Source: Rossellomorea vietnamensis (GTDB lineage: Bacteria; Bacillota; Bacilli; Bacillales; Bacillaceae_B). Taken from it: a stretch of DNA of 64,000 nucleotides. Below are positions 7,903 to 19,845 of the stretch, piece by piece; the stretch's first letter is position 1; every line of letters begins with the position of its first letter. The position numbers were made by a program, and so were the translations under genes. Where the stretch lies: positions 1 through 64,000 of the forward strand of contig NZ_VTEH01000016.1 in assembly GCF_008180615.1 (NCBI RefSeq). The letters run 5' to 3'. The notes below the pieces were generated by a model, which searched no databases, was not told where the DNA came from, and saw only the letters and a program-made list of their open reading frames with translations.

Positions 7903-8391
7903 ATGCAGCCAAAAGTAGGAGTTGTCATGGGAAGTACTTCTGATTGGAAAACAATGAAGCAGGCTTGTGATATTCTAGACGAGTATGGCATCATTTACGA
8001 AAAAAAAGTTGTCTCTGCTCACAGGACGCCTGACCTGATGTTCAATTATGCAGAGGGTGCGCGTGAGAGAGGATTGAAAGTGATCATTGCCGGTGCTGGC
8101 GGCGCTGCGCATCTTCCAGGTATGGTAGCGGCGAAGACGACACTTCCTGTTATCGGAGTACCTGTTCAATCGAAGGCGCTTAATGGGCTGGATTCACTTC
8201 TGTCCATCGTTCAGATGCCTGGCGGTGTTCCGGTAGCCACAGTGGCGATCGGAGAAGCGGGGGCGAAGAATGCAGGCCTGCTTGCGGCACAGATTCTTTC
8301 CACCCAGGATGAGGAATTAGCCCGCAGCCTGGATGAAAATAGAGAAGCTTTAAGGCAAAAAGTGGTGGAGAGCAGTGATGAGCTTGAATAA
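7903..8391 (+). CDS. purE: N5-carboxyaminoimidazole ribonucleotide mutase PurE
   Basis: 162 residues, class I PurE length. Converts N5-CAIR to CAIR in the IMP pathway, downstream of PurK. GSTSDW (CO2/phosphate-binding loop) and GAGGAAHLPGM are visible. A longer frame from 7864 exists, but the ATG at 7903 has a strong AGGAGGTAAC SD and fits the family N-terminus (QPKVGVVMGSTSDW). First structural gene after the riboswitch; overlaps purK by 14 bp. Confidence 0.97.
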   Translation: MQPKVGVVMGSTSDWKTMKQACDILDEYGIIYEKKVVSAHRTPDLMFNYAEGARERGLKVIIAGAGGAAHLPGMVAAKTTLPVIGVPVQSKALNGLDSLLSIVQMPGGVPVATVAIGEAGAKNAGLLAAQILSTQDEELARSLDENREALRQKVVESSDELE

Positions 8392-9538
8392 CAAAGTGAT
8401 CTGCCCAGGACAGACAATCGGCATTATCGGCGGCGGCCAGCTTGGCAGAATGATGGCATTGGCAGCAAAGGAAGCGGGTTTTAGAATCGCTGTTTTAGAC
8501 CCGGGCAGCAACGGTCCTTGCGCACAGGTTGCGGATGAAGTGATCTTGGCGGACTATGAAGATCGTGAGGCCCTGGAAAAACTGGCAGCAGTCAGCGATG
8601 TGATTACATATGAATTTGAAAATATAGATTATGAAGCACTGAAGGATCTTTCGGAAAAAGCGTATGTTCCTCAGGGAGCCGAATTGATCCGAATCACGCA
8701 GAACCGGATCGCGGAAAAGGAAGCCCTTGTATACGGAGGGGTGGAAGTTGCTCCTTATGAAGTCATCACCAATGAACAGGAAATCGGCGGTAAGGCGGAT
8801 AAGCTTGGCTACCCGGCTGTCCTGAAGACAGCAAGAGGCGGGTATGACGGGAAGGGGCAGGTCGTCCTCTTCAATGAGGAAGATATTCAAAAAGCTGCAG
8901 TCCTGCTGGCCAACGGACCTTGTGTTTTGGAAAAGTGGATGCTCTTTGAAAAAGAAGTATCCGTCATTGTGAACCGGACACCGTCGGGGAAACTCAGTGT
9001 TTTTCCGGCCGTTGAGAACATCCACAGAGACAATATTCTTCATCAGACGATCGCACCTGCCAGAATAAGCCGCACAGACAATGAGAAGGCTGTTAGTATA
9101 GCGAAAAAAGTCGCAGAAACCCTGGATATGGTTGGGACGCTGGCGGTTGAAATGTTTTTAACAGAATCAGGTGAGATTTATGTCAATGAGCTGGCGCCGC
9201 GCCCGCATAATTCGGGCCACTTTTCCATCGAGGCCTGCGAGACGTCGCAATTCGCCCAGCATATCAGGGCGATCTGCAACTGGCCGTTGAAAGGCACGGA
9301 AATCATCAAGCCTGCAGTCATGGTCAATATATTGGGAGAGCACCTTGAGGCAGTGGTCGAAAGCATCCCGAATCAGCCGGACTGGAGCATTCATCTCTAT
9401 GGAAAAGATGAACCGAAAGCGAAGCGCAAAATGGGGCATGTGACCATTCTGACGAGTGATATCGAGACAACTTTACAAAAAGTAAATGAAACAGGCATAT
9501 GGAACAGTAAAGAGATGATCGGAGGAAAACTATCATGA
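8378..9538 (+). CDS. purK: N5-carboxyaminoimidazole ribonucleotide synthetase PurK
   Basis: 386 residues, ATP-grasp enzyme that makes N5-CAIR from AIR, bicarbonate and ATP and feeds PurE. The N-terminal nucleotide-fold motif GIIGGGQLGRMMA, the ATP-grasp region (YPAVLKTARGGYDGKGQ, about 146-162) and the metal/ATP site NELAPRPHNSGHF are present. GTG at 8375 and ATG at 8378 are adjacent; the ATG is preferred (GGTGGAG 8 nt upstream). It overlaps purE by 14 bp and purB by 4 bp (ATGA). Confidence 0.96.
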   Translation: MSLNNKVICPGQTIGIIGGGQLGRMMALAAKEAGFRIAVLDPGSNGPCAQVADEVILADYEDREALEKLAAVSDVITYEFENIDYEALKDLSEKAYVPQGAELIRITQNRIAEKEALVYGGVEVAPYEVITNEQEIGGKADKLGYPAVLKTARGGYDGKGQVVLFNEEDIQKAAVLLANGPCVLEKWMLFEKEVSVIVNRTPSGKLSVFPAVENIHRDNILHQTIAPARISRTDNEKAVSIAKKVAETLDMVGTLAVEMFLTESGEIYVNELAPRPHNSGHFSIEACETSQFAQHIRAICNWPLKGTEIIKPAVMVNILGEHLEAVVESIPNQPDWSIHLYGKDEPKAKRKMGHVTILTSDIETTLQKVNETGIWNSKEMIGGKLS

Positions 9539-10830
9539 TTGAACGTTATACCCGCCCGGAAATGGGAGCGATATGGACAGAGGAGAACCGCTTTCAGGCA
9601 TGGCTTGAAGTAGAGATTTTGGCCTGTGAGGCTTGGGCTGAAATAGGAGATATTCCTAAGGAAGATGTTGCGAAGATCAGAGAGAACGCCGGCTTTGATG
9701 TAGAGAGGATCAAAGAAATCGAAGAAGAAACACGCCATGATGTTGTTGCTTTTACAAGAGCGGTTTCTGAAACACTGGGCGAAGAGCGGAAATGGGTTCA
9801 TTACGGGCTGACTTCAACGGATGTCGTTGATACAGCGCTGTCTTATGTGCTTCGCCAGGCAAACGAAATCATCATTAAGGACCTGGAGAACTTCATTGAG
9901 ATCCTTAAAAATAAAGCGATCGAGCATAAGGACACTGTAATGATGGGGAGAACGCATGGTGTGCATGCGGAACCGACCACGTTTGGATTGAAGCTTGCCC
10001 TTTGGTATGAAGAAATGAAGAGAAACCTGAAGCGTTTTAAAGAAGCGGCTGAAGGAGTAGAGTTCGGTAAAATCTCCGGTGCAGTCGGGACTTATGCGAA
10101 TATAGATCCTTTCGTCGAATCTTATGTGTGCGAAAAGCTCGGATTGACTGCAGCCCCTGTTTCCACACAAACATTGCAGCGCGACCGCCACGCCCACTAT
10201 ATGAGCATGATCGCTCTGATTGCGACTTCTATTGAGAAGTTTGCGGTTGAAATCCGCGGTCTTCAAAAAAGTGAAACACGCGAAGTGGAAGAGTTTTTCG
10301 CTAAAGGCCAAAAAGGGTCTTCTGCAATGCCGCATAAACGCAATCCGATTGGATCGGAGAATATGACAGGAATGGCCCGTGTCATCCGTGGATACATGAT
10401 GACGGCGTATGAGAATGTGCCGCTTTGGCATGAACGTGATATCTCTCACTCTTCCGCGGAACGTGTAATCCTGCCGGATGCGACCATTGCCCTGAACTAT
10501 ATGCTGAACCGTTTCAGCAATATCGTTAAGAATCTGACCGTTTATCCTGAGAATATGCAGCGAAATATGAATGCTTCGCTCGGACTGATTTATTCTCAGC
10601 GTGTCCTGCTTGCTCTTATCGACAAAGGGATAGCTCGTGAGGAAGCGTATGATACGGTCCAGCCGAAAGCAATGGAAGCATGGGAGCAGCAAGTGCCATT
10701 CCGTACTCTTATAGAGGGCGAAGAGAAAATCACATCCAGGCTTTCACCTGCTGAGATTGACGACTGCTTTGATTACCGTCACCACCTGAAGCATGTCGAC
10801 ACGATCTTCGAGCGCTGCGGATTAAAGTAA
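9535..10830 (+). CDS. purB: adenylosuccinate lyase PurB
   Basis: 431 residues, full length. Cleaves SAICAR to AICAR in the IMP pathway and adenylosuccinate to AMP. The fumarase/lyase signature GSSAMPHKRNP is present, with the catalytic-region GRTHGVHAEPTTFG and TSTDVVDTA. Start codon overlaps the purK stop (ATGA), so translation is coupled. Unusually, the gene is followed by a strong intrinsic terminator before purC. Confidence 0.97.
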   Translation: MIERYTRPEMGAIWTEENRFQAWLEVEILACEAWAEIGDIPKEDVAKIRENAGFDVERIKEIEEETRHDVVAFTRAVSETLGEERKWVHYGLTSTDVVDTALSYVLRQANEIIIKDLENFIEILKNKAIEHKDTVMMGRTHGVHAEPTTFGLKLALWYEEMKRNLKRFKEAAEGVEFGKISGAVGTYANIDPFVESYVCEKLGLTAAPVSTQTLQRDRHAHYMSMIALIATSIEKFAVEIRGLQKSETREVEEFFAKGQKGSSAMPHKRNPIGSENMTGMARVIRGYMMTAYENVPLWHERDISHSSAERVILPDATIALNYMLNRFSNIVKNLTVYPENMQRNMNASLGLIYSQRVLLALIDKGIAREEAYDTVQPKAMEAWEQQVPFRTLIEGEEKITSRLSPAEIDDCFDYRHHLKHVDTIFERCGLK

Positions 10831-10836
10831 TTCTAT

Positions 10837-10867
10837 AAAAGGAAGAGAGGGGTCTCTTCCTTTTTTT
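10837..10867 (+). terminator. strong intrinsic terminator between purB and purC
   Basis: AAAAGGAAGAGA (10837-10848) pairs with TCTCTTCCTTTT through a GGGG loop, and a T-tract runs to 10867. A canonical Rho-independent terminator 7 bp after purB. In B. subtilis purB and purC are contiguous, so this would split the pur cluster unless read through. Confidence 0.85.
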
Positions 10868-10908
10868 ACAAAACATAGACTGAAGATTGCTAATATTCGG
10901 TTTTGATT

Positions 10909-10968
10909 TAGTGCTTTAAAGCGTGAAAAGGGACTGTCCCTCTTAGTGCGGTGAAGCGGTAAAGCACA
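10909..10968. repeat. GGGACTGTCCC dispersed palindromic element
   Basis: Palindrome GGGACTGTCCC at 10930-10940 flanked by TAGTGCTTTAAAGCG and GCGGTAAAGCAC, i.e. nested inverted GTGCTTTA / TAAAGCAC ends. One of eight related copies in this window. It sits between the purB terminator and purC. Confidence 0.75.
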
Positions 10969-10999
10969 CACTTCAGTATAGAAAAGGGGATTTGTGGGG

Positions 11000-11725
11000 A
11001 TGCAGAAGCAGGGTCTTTTATACGAGGGGAAAGCAAAGAGGATCTACAGTACGGAGAACAACGAAGAGGTTTGGGTGGAATATAAGGATTCGGCGACTGC
11101 CTTTAATGGGGAGAAGAAGGCAGAAATCGTCGGCAAAGGGGTTTTGAATAACGAGATTAGCAGTCTGCTGTTTTCGAAGCTGAAAAACAAAGGGATTGAG
11201 AGTCATTTTATCAAAAGGATTTCAGAGAATGAACAGCTGGTGAAGCGGGTGGATATCATTCCTCTGGAAGTTGTGGTCAGAAATGTTGCGGCCGGAAGTT
11301 TAGCAAAACGACTTGGATTGAAAGAAGGAACTGCTTTAAGGCACAGTATCGTCGAGTTTTACTATAAAGATGACGAGCTCGGTGATCCGCTGTTGACGGA
11401 TGCCCATATTGACCTGCTGGAGCTGGCAAGCCGAGAAGAGGTTGAGTTCCTGAAGATCCAGGGGTTGAAAGTGGATGCAGTGTTAACGGAAATTTTTGAG
11501 GAAATAGACATCAAATTAATCGATTTCAAACTGGAGTTCGGAAAAGACAGTGAGGGGCGGATCGTGCTCGCTGATGAAATCTCGCCTGATACCTGCAGGC
11601 TTTGGGACATGGAAACAGACCAGAAGCTTGATAAGGATGTATTCCGCAGGGGATTGGGCAGTTTGACAGAGGTTTATTCTATTATTCTGGAACGATTGGG
11701 AGGAAAAGAAGCATGTACAAAGTAA
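11000..11725 (+). CDS. purC: SAICAR synthetase PurC
   Basis: 241 residues. Joins CAIR and aspartate with ATP to give SAICAR. Signature segments LLYEGKAKRIYS, IPLEVVVRN(V)AAGS and LVLADEISPDTCRLWD-type (here IVLADEISPDTCR) are visible. GTG at 10994 is also in frame. The ATG at 11000 is chosen by similarity to the family N-terminus; the SD AAAGGGG lies 10 nt before it. Overlaps purS by 13 bp. Confidence 0.96.
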   Translation: MQKQGLLYEGKAKRIYSTENNEEVWVEYKDSATAFNGEKKAEIVGKGVLNNEISSLLFSKLKNKGIESHFIKRISENEQLVKRVDIIPLEVVVRNVAAGSLAKRLGLKEGTALRHSIVEFYYKDDELGDPLLTDAHIDLLELASREEVEFLKIQGLKVDAVLTEIFEEIDIKLIDFKLEFGKDSEGRIVLADEISPDTCRLWDMETDQKLDKDVFRRGLGSLTEVYSIILERLGGKEACTK

Positions 11726-11967
11726 AGGTATTTATCACGTTAAGAGAAAGCGTATTGGATCCACAGGGGAAGGCTGTCCAGAACTCACTTCACAGCATGA
11801 ATTACAGCGGTGTGGAAGATGTGCGCATCGGTAAATATATGGAACTGACAATCTCTCCTTCTGACAAGAGTGTGGAAGAAACCGTTGAGGATATGTGCAG
11901 CAAGCTGCTGGCCAATCCGGTCATCGAGGATTACAGCTACGAAATTGAGGAGTTGACGGTTCAATGA
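11713..11967 (+). CDS. purS: FGAM synthase subunit PurS
   Basis: 84 residues, the small dimeric subunit that bridges PurQ and PurL in the Gram-positive three-part formylglycinamidine ribonucleotide synthase. Family opening MYKVKVFITLRESVLDPQGKAV is intact. Nested between purC (13-bp overlap) and purQ (4-bp ATGA overlap), with SD GGGAGGAAAAG inside purC. Confidence 0.96.
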   Translation: MYKVKVFITLRESVLDPQGKAVQNSLHSMNYSGVEDVRIGKYMELTISPSDKSVEETVEDMCSKLLANPVIEDYSYEIEELTVQ

Positions 11968-12633
11968 AGTTTGCTGTAATCGTATTTCCGGGCTCGAACT
12001 GTGATATCGATATGTACCATGCCATCAAAGATGAAATCGGGGAAGAAGTCGAATACGTCTGGCATGACGCTGACAATCTGGAAGACTATGATGCTATTCT
12101 TCTGCCTGGGGGATTCTCTTATGGAGATTATCTGCGCTGCGGATCGATTGCCCGTTTTTCCAATGTCATGAGCGAAGTGGTCAAGGCAGCTCAAGCGGGA
12201 AAACCGGTTCTTGGTGTCTGCAATGGATTTCAAATTTTGCTGGAAGCTGGACTGCTGCCGGGAGCGCTTCTTCGTAATGATGGCTTGAAGTTCATCTGCC
12301 GCACTGTGCCGTTGAAAGTCGAGAACAATGAAACGTTGTTCACAGGAAGCTATGAAAAAGGCGAAGTCCTGCAAGTGCCTGTAGCCCATGGGGAAGGCAA
12401 CTATTACTGCGATGAAAACACCCTGCAGGAATTGAAAGAGAACAACAGAATCGTATTTTCATATGATGGCGGAAATCCTAATGGAAGCACAGCGGCCATT
12501 GCGGGAATCACGAATGCTGCGGGTAATGTCCTTGGAATGATGCCTCACCCTGAAAGAGCAATGGATGACCTGCTGGGAAGCGCGGATGGCCTTAAATTAT
12601 TTCAATCAATTGTAAAGCACTGGAGGGAACAAC

Positions 12634-12650
<17 letters not shown>
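11964..12650 (+). CDS. purQ: FGAM synthase glutaminase subunit PurQ
   Basis: 228 residues, class I glutamine amidotransferase. The nucleophile Cys86 lies in GVCNGFQ, and the His-x-Glu pair is near the end (MPHPERAMD). Supplies ammonia to PurL. Overlaps purS by 4 bp and purL by 17 bp. Confidence 0.97.
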
Positions 12651-14840
<2,190 letters not shown>

Positions 14841-14865
<25 letters not shown>

Positions 14866-16262
14866 ATGAAGAGTGCGGTGTGTTTGGCATTTGGGGCAAC
14901 AGCAATGCTGCCCAAATTGCCTATTATGGACTTCATAGTCTCCAGCATCGCGGCCAGGAAGGTGCCGGAATTGTTGTCTCGGATGGAGAAAAACTCACAG
15001 GTGTGAAAGGCGAAGGGCTGGTAACAGAGGTATTCCAGCAGGGAGCGATCGACAACTTGAATGGTAAAGCAGCCATCGGACATGTGCGGTATGCAACAGC
15101 AGGAGGCGGAGGGTATGAAAATGTCCAGCCTCTCCTTTTCCATTCCGGAAACGGAAGCCTCGCTCTCGCTCATAACGGAAATTTGGTGAATGCCAATGCC
15201 TTGAAGCATCAGCTTGAAAGCCAGGGAAGCATTTTTCAAACCAGCTCTGATACAGAAGTGCTCGCTCATTTGATCAAGAGAAGCGGATTCCCGACTTTGA
15301 AGGACAGAGTGAAGAATGCCTTGACGATGTTGAAGGGAGCTTACGCCTTTATCATTATGACGGAAACGGAAATGATGGTGGCGCTGGATCCCAATGGGTT
15401 AAGGCCTCTGTCACTCGGGCGCATCGGAGATTCTTACTGTGTGGCATCAGAAACATGTGCATTCGACATTACGGGCGCGGAATTCGTTCGTGACGTCGAG
15501 CCTGGTGAATTATTGATCATCAATGATGAAGGAATTACTTCAGAAAAATTCACGATTTCTTGCAACACGTCTGTTTGTACAATGGAGTATGTTTATTTTT
15601 CAAGACCGGACAGCAACATCCATGGCATCAATGTTCACAGTGCCCGAAAACGGATGGGCATTCAGCTTGCGAAGGAAGCCCCGATTGAGGCGGATGTGGT
15701 CACAGGAGTGCCGGATTCGAGTATTTCCAGCGCCATCGGTTATGCCGAAGCATCAGGCATTCCCTATGAAATGGGCTTGATCAAGAACCGGTATGTCGGC
15801 AGGACGTTCATCCAGCCTTCCCAGTCGCTTAGGGAGCAGGGTGTGAAAATGAAGCTTTCCCCAGTAAGAGGCGTAGTGGAAGGAAAACGCGTGGTGATGG
15901 TTGATGACTCGATTGTCCGCGGAACGACAAGCCGCAGGATCGTCACGATGCTGAAGGAAGCGGGAGCGACAGAGGTCCATGTGGTCATCAGCTCGCCTCC
16001 GATCAAGAATCCATGCTATTACGGAATTGATACCAGCACTCATGAAGAACTGATCGCCAGCACCCGTTCAGTGGAAGAAATCAGGGAGATCATTGGAGCA
16101 GATTCGCTGACATTTTTAAGTGCGGAAGGAATGGTGGAAGCTGTCGGCCGGAAGGATTCTTCTGAAAACCGGGGCCACTGTCTTGCCTGCTTTACCGGCA
16201 AATATCCGACTGAAATCTACCCGGATACCCTTCATCCTTATGAAAAAGAGCTCGTACGCTAG
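14841..16262 (+). CDS. purF: amidophosphoribosyltransferase PurF
   Basis: 473 residues. First committed step: PRPP and glutamine to phosphoribosylamine. The propeptide MLAEIKGLNEE precedes Cys12, which becomes the N-terminal nucleophile after cleavage (ECGVFGIWG). The PRPP motif VVMVDDSIVRGTT is present. Iron-sulfur ligands of the Bacillus type are seen in PCYYGID and HCLACFTGKYP. ATG at 14841 chosen over an upstream TTG because AAAGGAG lies 7 nt before it. Confidence 0.97.
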
Positions 16263-16273
16263 GAGGAACGAAA

Positions 16274-17320
16274 ATGGCTAATGCTTACAAAAATGCTGGT
16301 GTCGACATCGATGCCGGTTATGAATCGGTAAACCGGATCAAGAAGCATGTGGAACGGACGAAGCGCAAGGGAATGCTCGGTTCACTTGGAGGCTTTGGCG
16401 GAATGTTCGACCTGTCCGAACTCGGATTGAAAGAGCCTGTTTTGGTTTCCGGAACAGACGGTGTAGGAACGAAGCTGAAGCTTGCTTTCATGGCAGACAG
16501 GCACGACACAATCGGCATCGACTGCGTGGCGATGTGCGTTAACGATATTATCGTACAGGGCGCCGAGCCTCTCTATTTTCTGGACTATATCGCTTGCGGA
16601 AAAGCGGTACCTGAAAAAATCGAAAGCATTGTAAAAGGGATTGCCGATGGCTGTGAAATGGCAGGAGCCGGACTCATAGGCGGCGAAACAGCAGAAATGC
16701 CGGGTTTATATGAAATAGACGAGTATGACATTGCCGGTTTTGCTGTTGGGGCTTGTGAAAAAAGTAAAATAATCACAGGCGAAGAAATTTCTGAAGGAAA
16801 TATGTTAGTCGGCCTGGCTTCGAGTGGTATACACAGTAATGGATACTCTTTAGTCAGGAAGATCTTTTTCAATGACCATTCATATGAAATGAATACGTAT
16901 ATACCTCAGATAAATTCGACACTGGGCGAGGCGCTGCTCACTCCAACCAGGATTTACGTCAAGCCGGTTTTAGCGGCCATGAAGAAGTTTTCCATCAAAG
17001 GCATGTCCCATATCACCGGCGGCGGGTTCATCGAGAACATACCAAGGATGCTGCCTGAAGGCTTGGGAGCCAAAATCAATGCTTCAAGCTGGGAACTTCC
17101 AGAGCTGTTTAAAGTGATGGAAGAATTGGGAAGCATCAAACGTGAGGAAATGTACAACATTTTTAATATGGGAATCGGATTTGTCATGGCTGTCGATGCT
17201 TCTGAAGCAGAAGCTGCAGTAGATTTTTTCAAAGAAATCGGGGAAGAGGCTTACCTCATAGGAAAAGTAACTTCCGGCGGTGGAGTCCGGATCATTGAAG
17301 GAGAAGGGCAAGAAGATTAA
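16274..17320 (+). CDS. purM: phosphoribosylformylglycinamidine cyclo-ligase PurM
   Basis: 348 residues. Closes FGAM to AIR with ATP. Typical segments are visible: YKNAGVDIDAGYESVNRIK, LVSGTDGVGTKLKLA, GGETAEMPGLY and ITGGGFIENIPR. AGGAGGAACG SD 4-9 nt before the ATG and only 11 bp after purF. Confidence 0.97.
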   Translation: MANAYKNAGVDIDAGYESVNRIKKHVERTKRKGMLGSLGGFGGMFDLSELGLKEPVLVSGTDGVGTKLKLAFMADRHDTIGIDCVAMCVNDIIVQGAEPLYFLDYIACGKAVPEKIESIVKGIADGCEMAGAGLIGGETAEMPGLYEIDEYDIAGFAVGACEKSKIITGEEISEGNMLVGLASSGIHSNGYSLVRKIFFNDHSYEMNTYIPQINSTLGEALLTPTRIYVKPVLAAMKKFSIKGMSHITGGGFIENIPRMLPEGLGAKINASSWELPELFKVMEELGSIKREEMYNIFNMGIGFVMAVDASEAEAAVDFFKEIGEEAYLIGKVTSGGGVRIIEGEGQED

Positions 17321-17418
17321 AATGGGAGCAAAGACACTCTATCCAACTGGATGGCATGCAGGTTCCCATTTTGGCTTTCGCCTTTTATATTAAGCTACAG
17401 CAGAAATGGGGACTAAAG

Positions 17419-18000
17419 ATGAAAAAGATAGCAGTATTTGCTTCAGGAAGCGGAACGAACTTTCAATCGATTGTCGACTCGGTACATAGCGGAAGGCTGC
17501 AGGCAAAGGTGGAAATCCTTGTCTGCGACCGCCCGGATGCCTTTGTTATAGAAAGGGCAAAAGCGGCAGGGGTCGCGACCTTTGTCTTTAATCCAAAAGA
17601 ATATAAGTCAAAACCGGATTTCGAAAGAGAAATTGCTGCGGAGCTGATGAACAGGGAAGTTGATTTCCTTGTCCTCGCAGGCTACATGAGGCTGATTGGA
17701 AACGTTCTCCTTGAGAGTTTCCCTGGTAGGATCGTCAATATCCATCCATCGCTGCTGCCTTCTTTTCCCGGCAAAGATGCGGTCGGGCAGGTAATTGAAG
17801 CGGGCGTCAAAGTGACGGGGGTGACCGTCCATTTTGTCGATGAAGGAATGGATACCGGACCCATCATCGCCCAGGAAGTTGTCAGGATATCTCCTTTTGA
17901 TAACAGGCTGACGCTTCAGCAGAAGATCCAGGATGTCGAGCACAAGCTGTATCCGGAAACATTGACTCATGTATTCATGACATCGATCCACAACGTTTAA
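17419..18000 (+). CDS. purN: phosphoribosylglycinamide formyltransferase PurN
   Basis: 193 residues. Transfers a formyl group from 10-formyl-THF to GAR. Contains FASGSGTNFQSI (phosphate loop) and HPSLLPSFPGKDAVGQ with the catalytic His and Asp pattern (VHFVDEGMDTGPII). An in-frame ATG at 17356 would add 21 unrelated residues; the start at 17419 matches the family. The 98-bp gap after purM is longer than usual for this operon. Confidence 0.96.
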   Translation: MKKIAVFASGSGTNFQSIVDSVHSGRLQAKVEILVCDRPDAFVIERAKAAGVATFVFNPKEYKSKPDFEREIAAELMNREVDFLVLAGYMRLIGNVLLESFPGRIVNIHPSLLPSFPGKDAVGQVIEAGVKVTGVTVHFVDEGMDTGPIIAQEVVRISPFDNRLTLQQKIQDVEHKLYPETLTHVFMTSIHNV

Positions 18001-18033
18001 GAACGGTACTGCACTACAAGGAGGAAGATCTTT

Positions 18034-19569
18034 ATGAAAAAACGAGCACTGATCAGCGTTTCAGACAAAAGCGGCATTGTCGAGTTTGCGAGGAGCCTTC
18101 AAGAGCTGGACTATGAACTCATTTCGACTGGCGGGACTAAGAATATCCTGTTGGAAAACGGCATTTCAGTCACCGGCGTTGAAGAAGTGACAGGCTTTCC
18201 GGAAATCATGGAAGGCAGAGTGAAAACCCTTCATCCAAAAATCCATGGAGGTCTGCTTGCGAAGAGAGATGTCGAAGGACACCGCAGACAGATGGAAGAA
18301 CAGGATATCTTCCCGATTGACCTCGTATGTGTTAACCTCTACCCATTTCAGCAAACAATCGCTAAACCGAATGTCTCTGAAGAAGATGCTATCGAAAATA
18401 TCGATATCGGCGGGCCGACCATGCTTCGCGCGGCTGCCAAGAATCATAAATATGTAACTGTCGTGGTCGATTCCCAGGATTATGATCAGGTCATCAATGA
18501 AATCAAGGCAAACGGAGGAGCCCCGGAGGTTTTCCGGAAAAAGCTTGCGGCGAAAGTGTTCCGCCATACAGCAGCCTATGATGCGTATATCTCCCAGTTC
18601 ATGACAGATCTTGCAGGGGAAGAAAATCCTGAGGCCTTGACGGTGACATATGAACGGAAACAGACATTGAGATACGGCGAGAACCCTCATCAGAAAGCTG
18701 CTTTTTATAAGCAGCCCCTTGGCTCGGAATACTCCGTTGCGATGGCGAGACAGCTGCATGGCAAGGAATTATCGTTTAACAATATCAATGATGCGAATGC
18801 GGCCCTTCAGATCATCAAGGAGTTTGATGAACCTGCTGCTGTAGCCGTAAAGCACATGAATCCGTGCGGAGTCGGAACAGGCGAAACGATTGAAGCCGCT
18901 TTTGCAAAAGCCTATGAAGCTGATTCGACATCCATTTTCGGGGGAATCATTGCCCTGAACCGAGCAGTAGATGAAGAAACGGCTGCACGCCTGCATGAAA
19001 TTTTCCTTGAGATCATCATCGCGCCTGCCTTCACAGACAGAGCAATGGAGATCCTGACAAGCAAAAAAAATATCCGCCTGCTGACGGTTCCATTCGATAC
19101 TGCCAGGAAAGTGGAAGACAAATTGGTATCCATTGAAGGCGGTCTTCTTGTCCAGGAAGACGATACGTTTACACTGGAAGATGCCGATGTAAAAGTCGCA
19201 ACCAAACGCGAACCGACGGAAGCGGAATGGGACGCAATGAAACTTGGCTGGAAGGTCGTCAAGCATGTGAAGTCCAATGCGATCGTCGTGGCCGATAAAG
19301 ATATGACGCTCGGAATCGGAGCCGGCCAGATGAACCGGGTCGGTGCCGCAAAGATTGCCCTTGAGCAGGCAGGAGCGAAGTCCGAAGGTGCCGCAATGGC
19401 TTCCGATGCATTCTTCCCGATGGATGACACCGTTGAAGCAGCAGCAAAAGCGGGAATCACTGCCATCATCCAGCCGGGCGGATCGATCCGTGATGAAGAC
19501 TCGATCAAGAAAGCAGATGAGTATGGAATCACGATGGTCATGACAGGAGTACGCCACTTTAAACATTAA
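18034..19569 (+). CDS. purH: bifunctional AICAR transformylase / IMP cyclohydrolase PurH
   Basis: 511 residues, full length. The N-terminal methylglyoxal-synthase-like cyclohydrolase domain (ISVSDKSGIVEFARSL, TLHPKIHGGLLAKR) is followed by the transformylase domain (LRYGENPHQKAAFYK, VAVKHMNPCGVG, GGSIRDEDSIKKADE). It catalyses the last two steps to IMP. AAGGAGGAAG SD. Followed not by purD directly but by a 753-bp stretch holding tandem hairpins. Confidence 0.97.
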   Translation: MKKRALISVSDKSGIVEFARSLQELDYELISTGGTKNILLENGISVTGVEEVTGFPEIMEGRVKTLHPKIHGGLLAKRDVEGHRRQMEEQDIFPIDLVCVNLYPFQQTIAKPNVSEEDAIENIDIGGPTMLRAAAKNHKYVTVVVDSQDYDQVINEIKANGGAPEVFRKKLAAKVFRHTAAYDAYISQFMTDLAGEENPEALTVTYERKQTLRYGENPHQKAAFYKQPLGSEYSVAMARQLHGKELSFNNINDANAALQIIKEFDEPAAVAVKHMNPCGVGTGETIEAAFAKAYEADSTSIFGGIIALNRAVDEETAARLHEIFLEIIIAPAFTDRAMEILTSKKNIRLLTVPFDTARKVEDKLVSIEGGLLVQEDDTFTLEDADVKVATKREPTEAEWDAMKLGWKVVKHVKSNAIVVADKDMTLGIGAGQMNRVGAAKIALEQAGAKSEGAAMASDAFFPMDDTVEAAAKAGITAIIQPGGSIRDEDSIKKADEYGITMVMTGVRHFKH

Positions 19570-19616
19570 GGATTGAAGGATGGGATTCAGCGGCGGTTCC
19601 TTTTTTGAAGAATGTT

Positions 19617-19651
19617 CGGGCGGCGAAATCTGAGTTTTGCCGCCCCTGCTT
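19617..19651 (+). terminator. possible weak hairpin after purH
   Basis: GGGCGGCGAAA and TTTTGCCGCCC form a GC-rich 11-bp stem (one mismatch), but the following CTGCTTTATAAG is a poor T-tract. It may be a 3' end or a processing site of the purH transcript rather than a true terminator. Confidence 0.35.
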
Positions 19652-19845
19652 TATAAGGGGGTTGCTATTCCCGTTCACTTTGAAATAATTTAAGTGTTTG
19701 ATGCTGGTTGGTTATTCGTGATTCCTTTATTTCATGCGTGAGCCTTGAAATTTGTACGTCACCGAACCGCCGCTTCCGCTTTATAATTTACCGCTCGCCA
19801 TGCGGAGTCGTGCGCCTGGAGTGGAAATCAATTGCTTTTAAACAA

